In this document: one piece after another, positions 16,693 through 25,641 of the stretch | Position numbering within the stretch: position 1 is the first letter of the stretch | Layout: each line of letters opens with the position of its first letter | DNA from: Bifidobacteriaceae bacterium | GTDB lineage: Bacteria > Actinomycetota > Actinomycetes > Actinomycetales > Bifidobacteriaceae | DNA length: 64,000 nt | Direction: 5' to 3' | Assembly (NCBI GenBank): GCA_022651005.1 | Contig: JALCQD010000003.1 | Coordinates: 1-64,000, forward strand | The notes under the pieces: generated by a model | What the model was told of the DNA's origin: nothing | What the model saw: only the letters and a program-made list of their open reading frames with translations | Databases searched by the model: none | Program-made: the position numbers and the translations under genes

Positions 16693-17595
16693 ATGACGAT
16701 ATTTCATACCCGTGAGTCACACACTCACAAGTTCCGCACCCTCACCTTTTGCATTGCGCTCTGCGACATCGCAATCGCCATTGGACTGTCGTTTTCCATC
16801 TCAACGGCGAGCGCCTACGCGGGTGAACTGAAAGCTCAATCCACTCAGAGAATTCACGAGGCAGCAAAAGCTCGCCTGGAAATTCTCCAAAGGAACCTCG
16901 CCGCAGAGAAATACCACGCCGACGCACTCCTCCATCATGACGATGCACGAATCGTTGCCTCGCACCGCTTGCAGCGCGCTAGCTCCATCAAGTCCGGTGC
17001 CACCGGCATGGTGCACACCCTGAAGGCCCGCCAGGCAGCAGCCAAGAAAGCCAAGGCAGAAAAAGCGGCAAAAGCCGCCGCAGCCGCAGCCGCGCGCACA
17101 GCCTCCTACTCCACCACCTCCACGTATACAGCAGCACCCTCGTATGCAAGGTCTGCATACAGAAGCAATGCCGGAACATCGTATACGCGCGCCCGCACGA
17201 GATCAACATATTCCGCACCTCGCGCCCCACGTTATTCCGCTCCACGCACTCAGGGACCCGCAAACCACGGCATAGCCCGCACCTGCAGCACAAGCAACCA
17301 GCCAGCAGCGTGCCAATCCTCTGTCAATGGCGGAGGCCTCGTCCAGATCAACGCCGGCAACCGCGGCGCGAACATCACGGTCTACGCGGCACACGACAAC
17401 GCAGGTGGCGCGTGGATCCAAGGCGTCAACAACGGCGATGCCGTAAAGATTGGCGGCCGCTCCTACAAGGCCGCACAAACTCGCCATATCAGCAAATCAA
17501 ACCCACAAATGGCCACGCAGAAGGGGCAGGTGTGGCTCCAGACATGTGAGAAGAACGGCACCACCATGAAACTGGTGCTCCTTCAGCGCAGGTGA
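16693..17595 (+). CDS. Secreted protein with C-terminal sortase-like domain (paralog 2)
   Basis: The 300-residue product has the same plan as its upstream neighbour: signal peptide cut near AYA-GE (about 40), a charged helical part (about 42-115), a long Ala/Lys then Ser/Tyr/Arg-rich linker (about 115-190), and a C-terminal domain close to that of paralog 1. The domain keeps CSTSNQPAACQS, VYAAHDNAGGAW, GG.SYKA..TRHISKSNP and WLQTCEKNGTTMK. The two Cys in its N-terminal part could form a disulfide outside the cell. The His and Cys strands look sortase-like, with Lys at the usual Arg position. The ribosome site AGAGGAA is 6-7 nt before the ATG. Tandem duplication is clear; the substrate and enzymatic role are unknown. 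Confidence 0.6.
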   Translation: MTIFHTRESHTHKFRTLTFCIALCDIAIAIGLSFSISTASAYAGELKAQSTQRIHEAAKARLEILQRNLAAEKYHADALLHHDDARIVASHRLQRASSIKSGATGMVHTLKARQAAAKKAKAEKAAKAAAAAAARTASYSTTSTYTAAPSYARSAYRSNAGTSYTRARTRSTYSAPRAPRYSAPRTQGPANHGIARTCSTSNQPAACQSSVNGGGLVQINAGNRGANITVYAAHDNAGGAWIQGVNNGDAVKIGGRSYKAAQTRHISKSNPQMATQKGQVWLQTCEKNGTTMKLVLLQRR

Positions 17596-17667
17596 GGCTC
17601 CGGGGATGAAGTCTCACTAACCTGCGAAGTCTCTTTAGCGCCCCACGAGATCCTTCACGCTGTATCG

Positions 17668-17715
17668 CAGGGCGTGCGCACCCTTACTCAGTACTCCTCG
17701 GTGCACACGCCCTGC
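17668..17715. terminator. Hairpin between convergent genes
   Basis: The arms GCAGGGCGTG-c-GCAC and GTGC-a-CACGCCCTGC form a long stem with one internal mismatch and a loop of about 19 nt. It sits between the sortase-like paralog 2 and the LysR gene, which converge here. There is no T-run. Confidence 0.5.
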
Positions 17716-17716
17716 A

Positions 17717-18532
17717 CTATGAGATCGCTGCAACAACCTGCGCACTCACGCGCTTCTGAACCGCGCTCAATCCCGAACGGGGTGTCAGCGCATAAAACCG
17801 CCGCACGAATTCCGGGCCGAGTGCTTCACGCGGAACGCTATCGCCAGTCACGGAATCAAGAGACGCAACCGACACCACGGACTGGCCGAATCCCGACTCG
17901 AGCGTGCGGCAGATGGCCTCGTTGTTCGCCACTTCAATCACAGTAGCGGGTCGCGTTGAAAGCCCACGAAAATAGAGCTCCGTGTAGTACCGAACGCCGG
18001 ATCCCTCCTCCCGCACAAGCCATGGAGCGTGCGGGTCTCCAGCGCGCACAAGACGATCCTCGATAAGAGTCGTCCGCATCACCGATTCCCCGGAAAGCGG
18101 CTTCTCGATAATGGCGAACTCGGCCTCCTTTGCCGACACCGCCGCGAAAATATCCCCCGAATTGCGCTCGGCCGCCACTATCGAAATCTCGCCGAGGAAG
18201 GCACCGCACACCTTCAGCACCTTCGGCAGCAGCACATGCGTCGCCGTATGCGAGGTGAGAATGCGGAAGGGTTCGCGCGCGCGGGCATCGTGGGCGATGT
18301 CGGCGAGCGCCTCCGACCACTCGCTCGTCATGGAGCGAGCGGCGACATACAGGCGTTCTCCGGCAGCGGTCGGCACAACGTCGCGACGGGCAGGTCGGTC
18401 GAAAAGACGATGCCCCACGCGCTTTTCCAGCGCTGCGATGCGTTCGGATACTGTCGATTGCGACACATGCAGTTCGGCCGCCGCGGCGAGAAATTGCCGC
18501 GTTTCGTACACCGCAATGAACGTATCGAGCAT
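17717..18532 (-). CDS. LysR-family transcriptional regulator next to a YeiH-type exporter
   Basis: The protein of about 271 residues has an N-terminal LysR helix-turn-helix (MLDTFIAVYETRQFLAAA..LHVSQSTVSERIAALEKRVG) and a periplasmic-binding-like effector domain in the rest. I place the start at codon 4 of the open frame because GAGGG lies 10 nt before that ATG but only 1 nt before the first. It follows the YeiH-type gene on the same strand with a 50-59-nt gap. The pairing of a LysR regulator with a YeiH-family exporter is also found in enterobacteria (yeiE/yeiH), so it probably controls that gene. The ligand is unknown. Confidence 0.85.
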   Translation of the reverse strand: MLDTFIAVYETRQFLAAAAELHVSQSTVSERIAALEKRVGHRLFDRPARRDVVPTAAGERLYVAARSMTSEWSEALADIAHDARAREPFRILTSHTATHVLLPKVLKVCGAFLGEISIVAAERNSGDIFAAVSAKEAEFAIIEKPLSGESVMRTTLIEDRLVRAGDPHAPWLVREEGSGVRYYTELYFRGLSTRPATVIEVANNEAICRTLESGFGQSVVSVASLDSVTGDSVPREALGPEFVRRFYALTPRSGLSAVQKRVSAQVVAAIS

Positions 18533-18590
18533 AGGAATCATTCCCTCATTCTCTCACCGCCACAGTCTCGAATTACGTCGCCATGACACC

Positions 18591-19700
18591 TCAGAACAGC
18601 AGATATGCGGCACCGTACGCAAAGGCGAGGAGGATGACGGAGGCCAAGAAACTTGACAGGAACGCTGCCTTGCCGCGGCGCGCGATGGCGGAGAAATTGA
18701 CGTTCATTCCCAGCGCTGCCATGGCGATGCCGAGGATGAGGTAGGCGAGCTTGACGAGCCAGCCGGTCCACGAGGCGATGAGCGGCACATACGTTCCCAG
18801 AATTGAGGCCGCGATGAAGCCGAGCATGAACCACGGGAGAGGAACGTGGGCACGGGAGCGAGACGAGGCGTCCTTTGCGGTGGGAACCTCCGTGTTCGAG
18901 GAGCCATCGGTTTTCGAAGTCACCACCCCACTCTTTGCCCACCACGCGCCGAGAATGATAGCGGCAGGAGCGAGCATGAGCACGCGCGACAGCTTCATGA
19001 TGATGGCGGCATCCATCGCGACGGATCCACCGGAACCGCCAACGGCCACAGCGTGGGCGATCTCATGGAGGGACGCGCCCGCCATGGTGCCGAACTGCGT
19101 GGGACTGAGTCCCAGAACCGGACGCAGTGCAATCTCGATGAGCGCGAACACCGTTCCCATGATGGCGACGGCGGCGACTGCCATCACCTCGTCCTCCTCT
19201 TGCTCTCCCGCTCGATCCTCGGGGAGTCTCATCGAACTCGACAGACCCATGACGGCAGCTGCGCCACAGATTCCCGTGCCGCCTGCGGTGAGGATGGCGA
19301 GATGCTTGCCCACGTGGAGCTTGCGCGCGATGCCATAGGTCATCGTGATGGTGCCTGCAACAACGACGATGGCGAGGCCAATCGTTTTAACTCCCGCGCT
19401 AAAAAGATCGGAAAGGTTGAGTTTGAACCCGAGAAGGATGATGCCAGCGCGCAGAAGTTTGTTGGAGATCCATCCCGCAGATTTTGCAACGCCCTTGGCG
19501 TGCACTTCGTTGCCGCGAACGAAGATCGCACGAAGCGGTAACTGGAACGCCATCCCCAATACAAGCGCAATGATGAGCGCCCCGAAGAGTGAGAGGACGG
19601 GCAGGCCTCCGAGTAGCGTTCCGGCCACGGAGGCGATGATTCCCAGGATCGCCACTACGGCAAATTCCCGGGCATAATTTTTGATGATGTCAGTAGGCAT
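18591..19700 (-). CDS. YeiH-family (UPF0324) putative sulfate exporter
   Basis: The protein of about 369 residues is a polytopic membrane protein with ten or eleven hydrophobic segments. It carries family hallmarks such as GWISNKLLRAGIILLGFKLNL and LTAGGTGICGAAAVM, and a second-half FGTMAGASLHEIAHAVAV motif. The family is annotated as putative sulfate exporters without strong biochemical proof. The frame is open 12 codons further upstream (19736), and no start has a convincing ribosome site, so the N-terminus is uncertain. The adjacent LysR gene is its likely regulator. Confidence 0.85.
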   Translation of the reverse strand: MPTDIIKNYAREFAVVAILGIIASVAGTLLGGLPVLSLFGALIIALVLGMAFQLPLRAIFVRGNEVHAKGVAKSAGWISNKLLRAGIILLGFKLNLSDLFSAGVKTIGLAIVVVAGTITMTYGIARKLHVGKHLAILTAGGTGICGAAAVMGLSSSMRLPEDRAGEQEEDEVMAVAAVAIMGTVFALIEIALRPVLGLSPTQFGTMAGASLHEIAHAVAVGGSGGSVAMDAAIIMKLSRVLMLAPAAIILGAWWAKSGVVTSKTDGSSNTEVPTAKDASSRSRAHVPLPWFMLGFIAASILGTYVPLIASWTGWLVKLAYLILGIAMAALGMNVNFSAIARRGKAAFLSSFLASVILLAFAYGAAYLLF

Positions 19701-19808
19701 GCTGCCCATTGTGCCGAACGGCAGCATATCCCACAAATCGAATTGAATGGCTTTTCATATCGACTATTCCGATACTACTTTCGCCCACTTCTCGCTTCTT
19801 AATAATGT

Positions 19809-20327
19809 CTACTTCTTAATATCCCCAAGGAGACGGTTCAACGTGTCGTCGCGTCGATCCTTGGCGAGCTCACACTCCCAGACCACGAGAACTTTCCACC
19901 CCGCAGCGGCGAGCTCCGCATGCTGGGCAGCATCCCTGGCACGGTTACGCAGCAGCTTCGCCGTCCAAAACTCGACATTGGATTTCGGGATGCGCGCCTT
20001 GGAACACCCCTCATACAGATGCCAGAAACACCCATTGACGAAGACCATGGTGCGATACTTGGGCAAGACCACATCCGGATGGCCCGGATACCGCTTGTCG
20101 TTCTTTCGGAAACGCAGGCCATGCGCGAAGAGAAAGCTACGGACGAGACGTTCCGGCGAAGTGTCCTTGCTGCGAATCTGGGACATCACGAAGCTGCGGG
20201 TACCGCGTTCAAAGGTGGTCGCATAACGCGCGCGAGGCGTACGAGGCGCGTGGGGCGCGCGAACCTTCTTCGCCCGTTGACCTGTCTTTTGTACCGTTGT
20301 TGCAGCCTGTTCCGTCGCCATCACCAC
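19809..20327 (-). CDS. vsr: Very short patch repair (Vsr) endonuclease
   Basis: The 172-residue protein is a Vsr nuclease, which nicks DNA 5' of T:G mismatches left by deamination of 5-methylcytosine. MSQIRSKDTSPERLVRS is the N-terminal motif. The catalytic Asp is in HPDVVLPKY, and the zinc-type cluster is NGCFWHLYEGC. A basic N-terminal extension (about 25 residues rich in Lys/Arg/Ala/Pro) precedes the core. Vsr genes normally sit beside a C5 cytosine methylase; none is within this window, so it is an orphan here. It lies just downstream of, and on the same strand as, the membrane-protein operon, 21 nt from its last gene. Confidence 0.9.
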   Translation of the reverse strand: MVMATEQAATTVQKTGQRAKKVRAPHAPRTPRARYATTFERGTRSFVMSQIRSKDTSPERLVRSFLFAHGLRFRKNDKRYPGHPDVVLPKYRTMVFVNGCFWHLYEGCSKARIPKSNVEFWTAKLLRNRARDAAQHAELAAAGWKVLVVWECELAKDRRDDTLNRLLGDIKK

Positions 20328-20348
20328 TGCGAGTCTAGTGCTTTAAGA

Positions 20349-20897
20349 TCAATTGGCCTCATGCTGCAACATGTATTGAGCGGCCGCTCGTGCATCGTCG
20401 CGCGTTACCTTCAGCCACGAAAAAGCCCCGCCGGAATAATTCACCGCATCGGAGCCAAAGGCGATGAGAGCAGCATCCTGCTCCTGCTGCGACGCCGCCG
20501 CGCCAACTCCGAGAGAGCGAAGAGTAATCTCCCCCGAGCGCAACGCAGCATGCGCAAACACATACTTCAGCTCTTCCCGTACCGGAGGCTTAATGATATC
20601 GGCGGTTTCCCCAGAAGCCCCGGGAAGGGGGGCGTTCTCGTGATGCGATGGATCCTCGAGATATCTTTCCCATTCTTCCCATATTGCGGCAGAGCGGCTT
20701 TTCACACGATTTTGAGCATCTTGTGCCATTTTCTCCTGAGCCGCCTTTTCCTCTTTAGAGGAGCTCCACGCAGAAAAGATGAACCAGATCACGCCACCAA
20801 CCACCGCGATCCCAATGACCCACGGCAAAAGACTAGCGATGAACGACCACGCCGCCACTATAACGATGATGGCCACAATAGCAATAACAATAGGCAT
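20349..20897 (-). CDS. Hypothetical membrane protein, last gene of SPFH operon
   Basis: I do not recognise a family for this 182-residue protein. Two closely spaced hydrophobic segments (about 1-22 and 24-45) are followed by a charged Lys/Glu/Gln helix and a soluble C-terminal part (about 70-182) with no known motif, ending in an 'RDDARAAAQYML' helix. It is the fifth gene in a same-strand set led by an SPFH protein, 60 nt after the DUF4190-like gene. A role in that membrane-associated system is the only hint to function. Confidence 0.6.
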   Translation of the reverse strand: MPIVIAIVAIIVIVAAWSFIASLLPWVIGIAVVGGVIWFIFSAWSSSKEEKAAQEKMAQDAQNRVKSRSAAIWEEWERYLEDPSHHENAPLPGASGETADIIKPPVREELKYVFAHAALRSGEITLRSLGVGAAASQQEQDAALIAFGSDAVNYSGGAFSWLKVTRDDARAAAQYMLQHEAN

Positions 20898-20957
20898 TCG
20901 AATGCTGCTCCCAGGAATAATTTTCTATTTGCTAATCATTTCATGGACCCGCGGGAA

Positions 20958-21311
20958 TTACTTTCCTGCGAGTCCATCCATAAGCTGCTGCGCCTCCACA
21001 GGATTCGCATACAGCCATATCACGAAAATAATTCCCGCCACGATGTAGAGCGTCCACAGTGCTCCAATCACAATGCCAGTAATTGCCGCCCCGCGGCCGG
21101 GAACTTCCATGCCGACTCTGCGTCCTTTAGCGATTCTGCGCAAGCCTATGATTCCCAGCACGAGGCCAACGGGTCCAAGAAATATTCCCGCCGGTACGGC
21201 TAAGGCCGCGAAAAGATCGTACTTGTTCTTCTTTCCAGCCCTCTGATTACCTCGCCTGATTCTTTGCCCCTGCAGGCTACTCCCCGTGTAGTTGCTAAGT
21301 TTCATAGCCAT
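20958..21311 (-). CDS. DUF4190-like small membrane protein
   Basis: The 117-residue protein has a basic N-terminus (GQRIRRGNQRAGKKNK) and then the two-span pattern typical of DUF4190 proteins: AALAVPAGIFLGPVGLVLGI, IGLRRIAKGRR, a polar GRGAAITGIVIGAL turn and a second span. The family is widespread in actinobacteria and has no proven function. It is the fourth gene of the SPFH-led operon, 24 nt after the preceding gene. Confidence 0.65.
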   Translation of the reverse strand: MAMKLSNYTGSSLQGQRIRRGNQRAGKKNKYDLFAALAVPAGIFLGPVGLVLGIIGLRRIAKGRRVGMEVPGRGAAITGIVIGALWTLYIVAGIIFVIWLYANPVEAQQLMDGLAGK

Positions 21312-21335
21312 ATCCTTTGAACGAGTTTCCGTCTT

Positions 21336-22397
21336 TCACCACTGCAAATTCGATTGAGAATTGGCCGCAATGACCCTGCGCCTGATCTCCGCAAAATTTT
21401 GATCATATTCTTGTGGAGTGGGGAAATAAAGGAGATTATCCATATTCATAGTGCCTGGCATCGGAATCTCAATGGCCTGATTCCTGTTCGTATAAAGAAT
21501 GAGGTAACCGTCTTGTTTTCGAGTCTTCGCAAAAGCAGATAAAGTGAACTCCTTTTGCGCATCGTTAACAATTTCCTGCCGCAACAGCGACAATCTTTCC
21601 GCTTCGAGATCGGAAATCTTGCCGTTCTGAGCTTCTTTTCGCAACTTTTTAAAAGTATCGATAACGATGCTGTTCACTTCAAAGGTCGCTTCATATAACA
21701 TATCGCTATCCACAAAGTAACTGTGAACGTGGAAGGAGGGCTCCTCCTCCACAATATCGAGATATGCCACGGGGAGACTCGAATGCCTGTCATTCGCCTC
21801 AAAGGCGTTTACCTCATTGGCTCTTTGTATGATTCTTTCGAAGAAGACCTTTGCAAGATCATTCTCCTCAAATTCCTTCCGAGCGTACCCAATGAGCTCT
21901 GTCTGCTCGACTTCGCCTTTACTCATGTAGCCCAAGTCACCATCAGAGACGGCCGGCAACAATCGTCCTGACCGCACCGCATACAAAAGGTACGCAGCAT
22001 GCCCCACAATGAGGAGAGCGGGCACCCACAGCACCCAGGGACTTACTTCTTTAATTCCTATTCCATAAGTTCCATAGGCGCCAAGAGTGACACGAACGAC
22101 GCTAGAATGCCAGTAGAAGCCCTCAAGCACTGCGAGCACAATCGCGACAACTACATATACAGAAAGCACTCGCTTCGCAGTTCCATACGGCAAGGTTCGC
22201 CGAAGAGCTTCGGCTTTATTGTCGGAGTCATAGCCCGCCTTCTCTATCGCGCTAATCTCCTTGATATCTTTTTGAAGCTTATAACCCAAGATGGGCAATA
22301 AGATCAAGAATATGTAGTACGCCGTGCCAGCTCCGGAAAAGGCCCAATACCAAAACAAAACAACGAATATCGCCAATACTTTGTGACGAAGAATCAT
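21336..22397 (-). CDS. Hypothetical membrane protein of SPFH operon
   Basis: I do not recognise this 353-residue protein. It has hydrophobic spans at about 8-38 (probably two) and at about 75-95 and 118-142. A long soluble C-terminal part (about 160-353) rich in Glu/Lys helices follows, ending in strands such as DGYLILYTNRNQAIEIP. It may be a membrane-tethered cytoplasmic domain protein. It lies third in the operon, 48 nt after the 140-residue membrane protein and 24 nt before the DUF4190-like gene. Confidence 0.6.
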   Translation of the reverse strand: MILRHKVLAIFVVLFWYWAFSGAGTAYYIFLILLPILGYKLQKDIKEISAIEKAGYDSDNKAEALRRTLPYGTAKRVLSVYVVVAIVLAVLEGFYWHSSVVRVTLGAYGTYGIGIKEVSPWVLWVPALLIVGHAAYLLYAVRSGRLLPAVSDGDLGYMSKGEVEQTELIGYARKEFEENDLAKVFFERIIQRANEVNAFEANDRHSSLPVAYLDIVEEEPSFHVHSYFVDSDMLYEATFEVNSIVIDTFKKLRKEAQNGKISDLEAERLSLLRQEIVNDAQKEFTLSAFAKTRKQDGYLILYTNRNQAIEIPMPGTMNMDNLLYFPTPQEYDQNFAEIRRRVIAANSQSNLQW

Positions 22398-22445
22398 CTC
22401 ATTCCCTCATTATTCTCTGTATTACCTATCTCAGAATCCAACACC

Positions 22446-22868
22446 CTAGAAAGAACCAGTCTTAGGCGTCAGCCTTTCCTCATTGCTCATAGCGGCCTTG
22501 CGTTCCTGCTCGGCCGTATTCTTTTCGTTGAGGACACCAGACATAACGACAATGACACCTGCGATAACGACACACACCACCTCTGCGATAACGTATGCCT
22601 GCCACAAATTCTGATTGGCAACTATAAGAAGGACGACTTGCGCAATGGCGAATCCCCCCATGGCGGCATAGGCGGGCAGCGCATTCTCAAGTTGATATCC
22701 CCTCGCCGCCAAAAGCGCCATCGTGCCAAAGAACAATAATTCGCTCACGATGAGGACGCACAGGGCAATCCAATACAGCGGCACTGAATTATGAGGCAGC
22801 ACCACAGCGATGACCGCTGTTGCCACAGCAATTCCACCGCCTATTATCCACAACGCATTCTTACTCAT
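22446..22868 (-). CDS. Small hypothetical membrane protein of SPFH operon
   Basis: The 140-residue protein has four hydrophobic segments (about 5-23, 30-52, 66-86 and 90-112) and a short charged C-terminus. No family is recognised. It is second in the operon, 27 nt after the SPFH gene, and probably an integral membrane partner. Confidence 0.6.
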   Translation of the reverse strand: MSKNALWIIGGGIAVATAVIAVVLPHNSVPLYWIALCVLIVSELLFFGTMALLAARGYQLENALPAYAAMGGFAIAQVVLLIVANQNLWQAYVIAEVVCVVIAGVIVVMSGVLNEKNTAEQERKAAMSNEERLTPKTGSF

Positions 22869-22895
22869 AGTGGTCTCTCCAAAAAATACATTGAT

Positions 22896-24167
22896 TTACT
22901 GATTTCTTTTCCGTTGCTGCGCCAGTGCAGCAATCGCAACATCCCCTGTGATGGTCGTCGCAGTCGTTCCCAGAGGAAGGCCGCGCTGAGTGTCACCATC
23001 CGTGAGGATCGGCTCCCCCGCAGCGTTCTCGACAATATAGATGGGCTTATTGCTCACAGGATCGTCAACCAGCATGTCTCGCACAACCTTCATCCCGTCA
23101 AAAAGGGCCGCTTCAGGGCTCTCAGCAGGAGCGGGAGAGGCGACAGGTGCGGGTTGCTGCGCAGGAGCGGCGTCCGACGCCGGTGTTGCCGGAGCATCCG
23201 CTGCGGCCGTCGGATCCATCAAGCCACCCATCTGATTGAATGCCTTACCCATCATTTGGCCCATCGCTACACCCATAGTGAGGTCCATCCCCATATTCAT
23301 GGCGGAAGAACCTGTTCCAGACCCCTCATTGCTCGCGGCCGCATTGAGCACGCCAAATTTCCGACTTGTCTGACGATCGTAACCACCATGCTTCTGCCGA
23401 TATTCATTGGCATCTGCCTGCAGTCGCTGCGAGTACACATCAAAGCCTTGGGCGTTGAGCTTATCCCTCACCTGAGCATTGTTGCGAGAATGACCGTCCA
23501 ATGCAATGGACCACACGTTCATCGAGGTGACGCCAAGGCCGATTTTCTTGAGGCTCCAGTCAAGTGAGTCATCCGTGTCTTTGCGCAAAGCTTCTTTAGC
23601 CTTATTACTGACTTCAATGAGATGCTGCGAAATCTCGTCATAGGGCCATTTACCATTCCCAACGGCCGTCGACACAATTTGAATGAGCTGATTATCGAGC
23701 CTCGAGGTGATGTATTTCGCGATCTCGCTCTTCTTGATCGTGTCGATATTGTCGGATTTCATCTGCCCGACAAGTGCCGCCGGATCAGTGATCTTTATGC
23801 CGATATCGGCCCTGGCGCGCATGTCGAAAGTTGCGTTATATCGAGCATCCCTGACCTGAAAATTGCCCGGAGTTGACCATGGAATAGTCAACATATCCGA
23901 GAGAGTGACAAACCAAATCTCAGTGTTCTGAGGGGCTTTGTTGTAGAACAGGTTCGTGATGCGGGATACGCCCTGTAGATAATCACCCTGTACTTGGTGT
24001 GCGCCGGGACCAAAGGTTTCCGCCAACCTGCCCTGGCTGTATAAGAAAGCCTGCTGGCCATCACTCACGCGGACTTTGGTGCCACGTGCCAATTTTCGGT
24101 TCGGATGCCGATAAGCATAGGTGTCGTCCGATGCTCCCTCGAATTCAACGACCTCGAATAACGCCAT
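22896..24167 (-). CDS. SPFH/Band 7 protein, YdjI (virion core protein-like) family
   Basis: The 423-residue protein begins with an SPFH domain of the YdjI type. The start VVEFEGASDDTYAYRHP and the LARGTKVRVSDGQQAFLYSQGRL strand match this family, and the conserved TLSDMLTIPWSTPGNFQVRD block follows at about 105-125. After residue about 270 come a Gly/Met stretch and an Ala/Pro-rich linker (about 325-350), then a short C-terminal segment (DGMKVVRDMLVDDPVSNKPIY..). Relatives associate with membranes and are linked to envelope stress; the exact role is unknown. A good ribosome site (GGTGAGGAG) precedes the ATG. It is the first gene of a five-gene same-strand group. Confidence 0.8.
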   Translation of the reverse strand: MALFEVVEFEGASDDTYAYRHPNRKLARGTKVRVSDGQQAFLYSQGRLAETFGPGAHQVQGDYLQGVSRITNLFYNKAPQNTEIWFVTLSDMLTIPWSTPGNFQVRDARYNATFDMRARADIGIKITDPAALVGQMKSDNIDTIKKSEIAKYITSRLDNQLIQIVSTAVGNGKWPYDEISQHLIEVSNKAKEALRKDTDDSLDWSLKKIGLGVTSMNVWSIALDGHSRNNAQVRDKLNAQGFDVYSQRLQADANEYRQKHGGYDRQTSRKFGVLNAAASNEGSGTGSSAMNMGMDLTMGVAMGQMMGKAFNQMGGLMDPTAAADAPATPASDAAPAQQPAPVASPAPAESPEAALFDGMKVVRDMLVDDPVSNKPIYIVENAAGEPILTDGDTQRGLPLGTTATTITGDVAIAALAQQRKRNQ

Positions 24168-24203
24168 GCGGGCTCCTCACCTCTGAGTTGCGGGAATATG
24201 CAC

Positions 24204-24218
24204 GTAATTTTAAATTAC
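24204..24218. promoter_or_regulatory. AT-rich palindrome upstream of SPFH operon
   Basis: GTAATTT-T-AAATTAC is a 7-1-7 perfect inverted repeat about 37 nt upstream of the SPFH start. It may be an operator or part of the promoter; AT-rich palindromes also arise by chance. Confidence 0.35.
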
Positions 24219-24402
24219 AATCCAGACAAAATAAAGGTTTTTTCCATGTTTTAAGAAGTTCTCACCGAGGTTTTTATGGTATAAAGCGTGTCAGGTGTGT
24301 CACTTCCACGTGAGAAAATCACACGCGTTTAAAATTAGTGGGGTGCATTCGCCTAAGTTCTAATGCATTTACCACATTTGTTGCCAAACAGACAGGAATC
24401 CC

Positions 24403-25626
24403 ATGAGCTCTTCCGTGCCAATCGTGCCGACTCTTCAGCAGCCGAAACCCGCCGGAGGATTCATCACCACCGTGCGCCTGCTGAGCCTGTCTCTCGTCTC
24501 CTTCTCCCTCGGAATGAGCCAGTTCATGTTGGTGAGCCTGCTGCCCAACGCGGCCACGGCGCTCAGCATTCCTTCAAGCCAGGCGAGCAACCTCATTTCG
24601 TCATACTCCATCGGTATCTGCGTAGGACTGCTGCTCTTGCTGCTGTCCAAGCGCCTCTCAGCCAAAGTCATCATGATCCTCATGGCAGGTCTCATTGCGG
24701 TCGGCAGTTTCCTCACGTTCATCTTCACTTCTTTTGGCCTGCTCGTGGTGGCGCGTTTCATCGCGGGTCTGCCTCATGGCGCTTTCTTCTCGCTCACGTC
24801 GCTCGTGGCACCGAAACTGTCGCGCAAAGGCAAGGAGGCGCGCGGCCTGGGAATCGTGGTGACCGGTCAGACGGTGGCAAACATCATCGGTGTACCACTC
24901 GGAACCTTCATGGCCTCGGTCATGCCGTGGCAGTCGGTTTTTCTCGTCATCGCCATTGTGGCGCTCGTGGGACTGCTGCTCATCGCCGCGCTTGTGCCGT
25001 CCGTTTCGCTCAACGACGGATCCGACGCCCGTGCGATCCTCAAGGCGGTTCGCACCCTTCCCTTCTGGATGGGCTTCCTCGGCGTCTTCTTCGGGTGCGC
25101 CTCAATCTTCGCGTGGTGGAACTTCCTGTCGTCCTGGGCCGTCACGTTCGGTGGACTCACCTCTGCAAACATTGTCATTCTGATGATGGTGGCCGGCATC
25201 GGCATGTTCCTCGGCTCCACGCTCTCTAGCCAAATCAGCGATCGCACCGCACCTGCCGCCACCACTATGTGGGGCCAGGTGGGCGCACTCATCGCGCTGC
25301 TGGTGGTTGGACTCGCGTCGCCGTCGGGAATAGGTGCGTACGTCGCCACGTTCTTCGTGGCTTTCTTCCTGTTCTTCGTGTGCGGCGCTCCCTCCCAGCT
25401 CGTGATGGTGGGACTCGCTGCAGGCGGCCTGTTGGGCGGGGCGGCCTTCCAGTTCGCCGTCAACTTCGGCAACTTCGTGGGAACCGAGATCGGCAGCGTC
25501 GCGGCCGGATCGGCCGGGCACTATCAGGTTTCAGCGCTCGTAGGCGCCGCACTGTCCGTGCTGTCCATCGCCGGATTCATCTATCTTTCCGTGCGTGAAA
25601 AGCGCGGGAGCGACGTCATCGCTTAG
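24403..25626 (+). CDS. MFS transporter, AraJ-like
   Basis: The 407-residue protein is a twelve-span major facilitator of the AraJ/Bcr-type drug:H+ antiporter-like group. A cytoplasmic N-terminus leads to LSLVSFSLGMSQFMLVSLLP (the family 'g..efv..glLP' start). ARFIAGLPHGAFFSLTSLVA is motif-like for span 4, and GQTVANIIGVPLGT for span 5. The substrate is unknown. It is convergent with another MFS gene of the same subfamily (15-nt gap); the two are clearly related and may be ancient duplicates. Confidence 0.85.
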   Translation: MSSSVPIVPTLQQPKPAGGFITTVRLLSLSLVSFSLGMSQFMLVSLLPNAATALSIPSSQASNLISSYSIGICVGLLLLLLSKRLSAKVIMILMAGLIAVGSFLTFIFTSFGLLVVARFIAGLPHGAFFSLTSLVAPKLSRKGKEARGLGIVVTGQTVANIIGVPLGTFMASVMPWQSVFLVIAIVALVGLLLIAALVPSVSLNDGSDARAILKAVRTLPFWMGFLGVFFGCASIFAWWNFLSSWAVTFGGLTSANIVILMMVAGIGMFLGSTLSSQISDRTAPAATTMWGQVGALIALLVVGLASPSGIGAYVATFFVAFFLFFVCGAPSQLVMVGLAAGGLLGGAAFQFAVNFGNFVGTEIGSVAAGSAGHYQVSALVGAALSVLSIAGFIYLSVREKRGSDVIA

Positions 25627-25641
25627 CGCGTCCTTGACACC

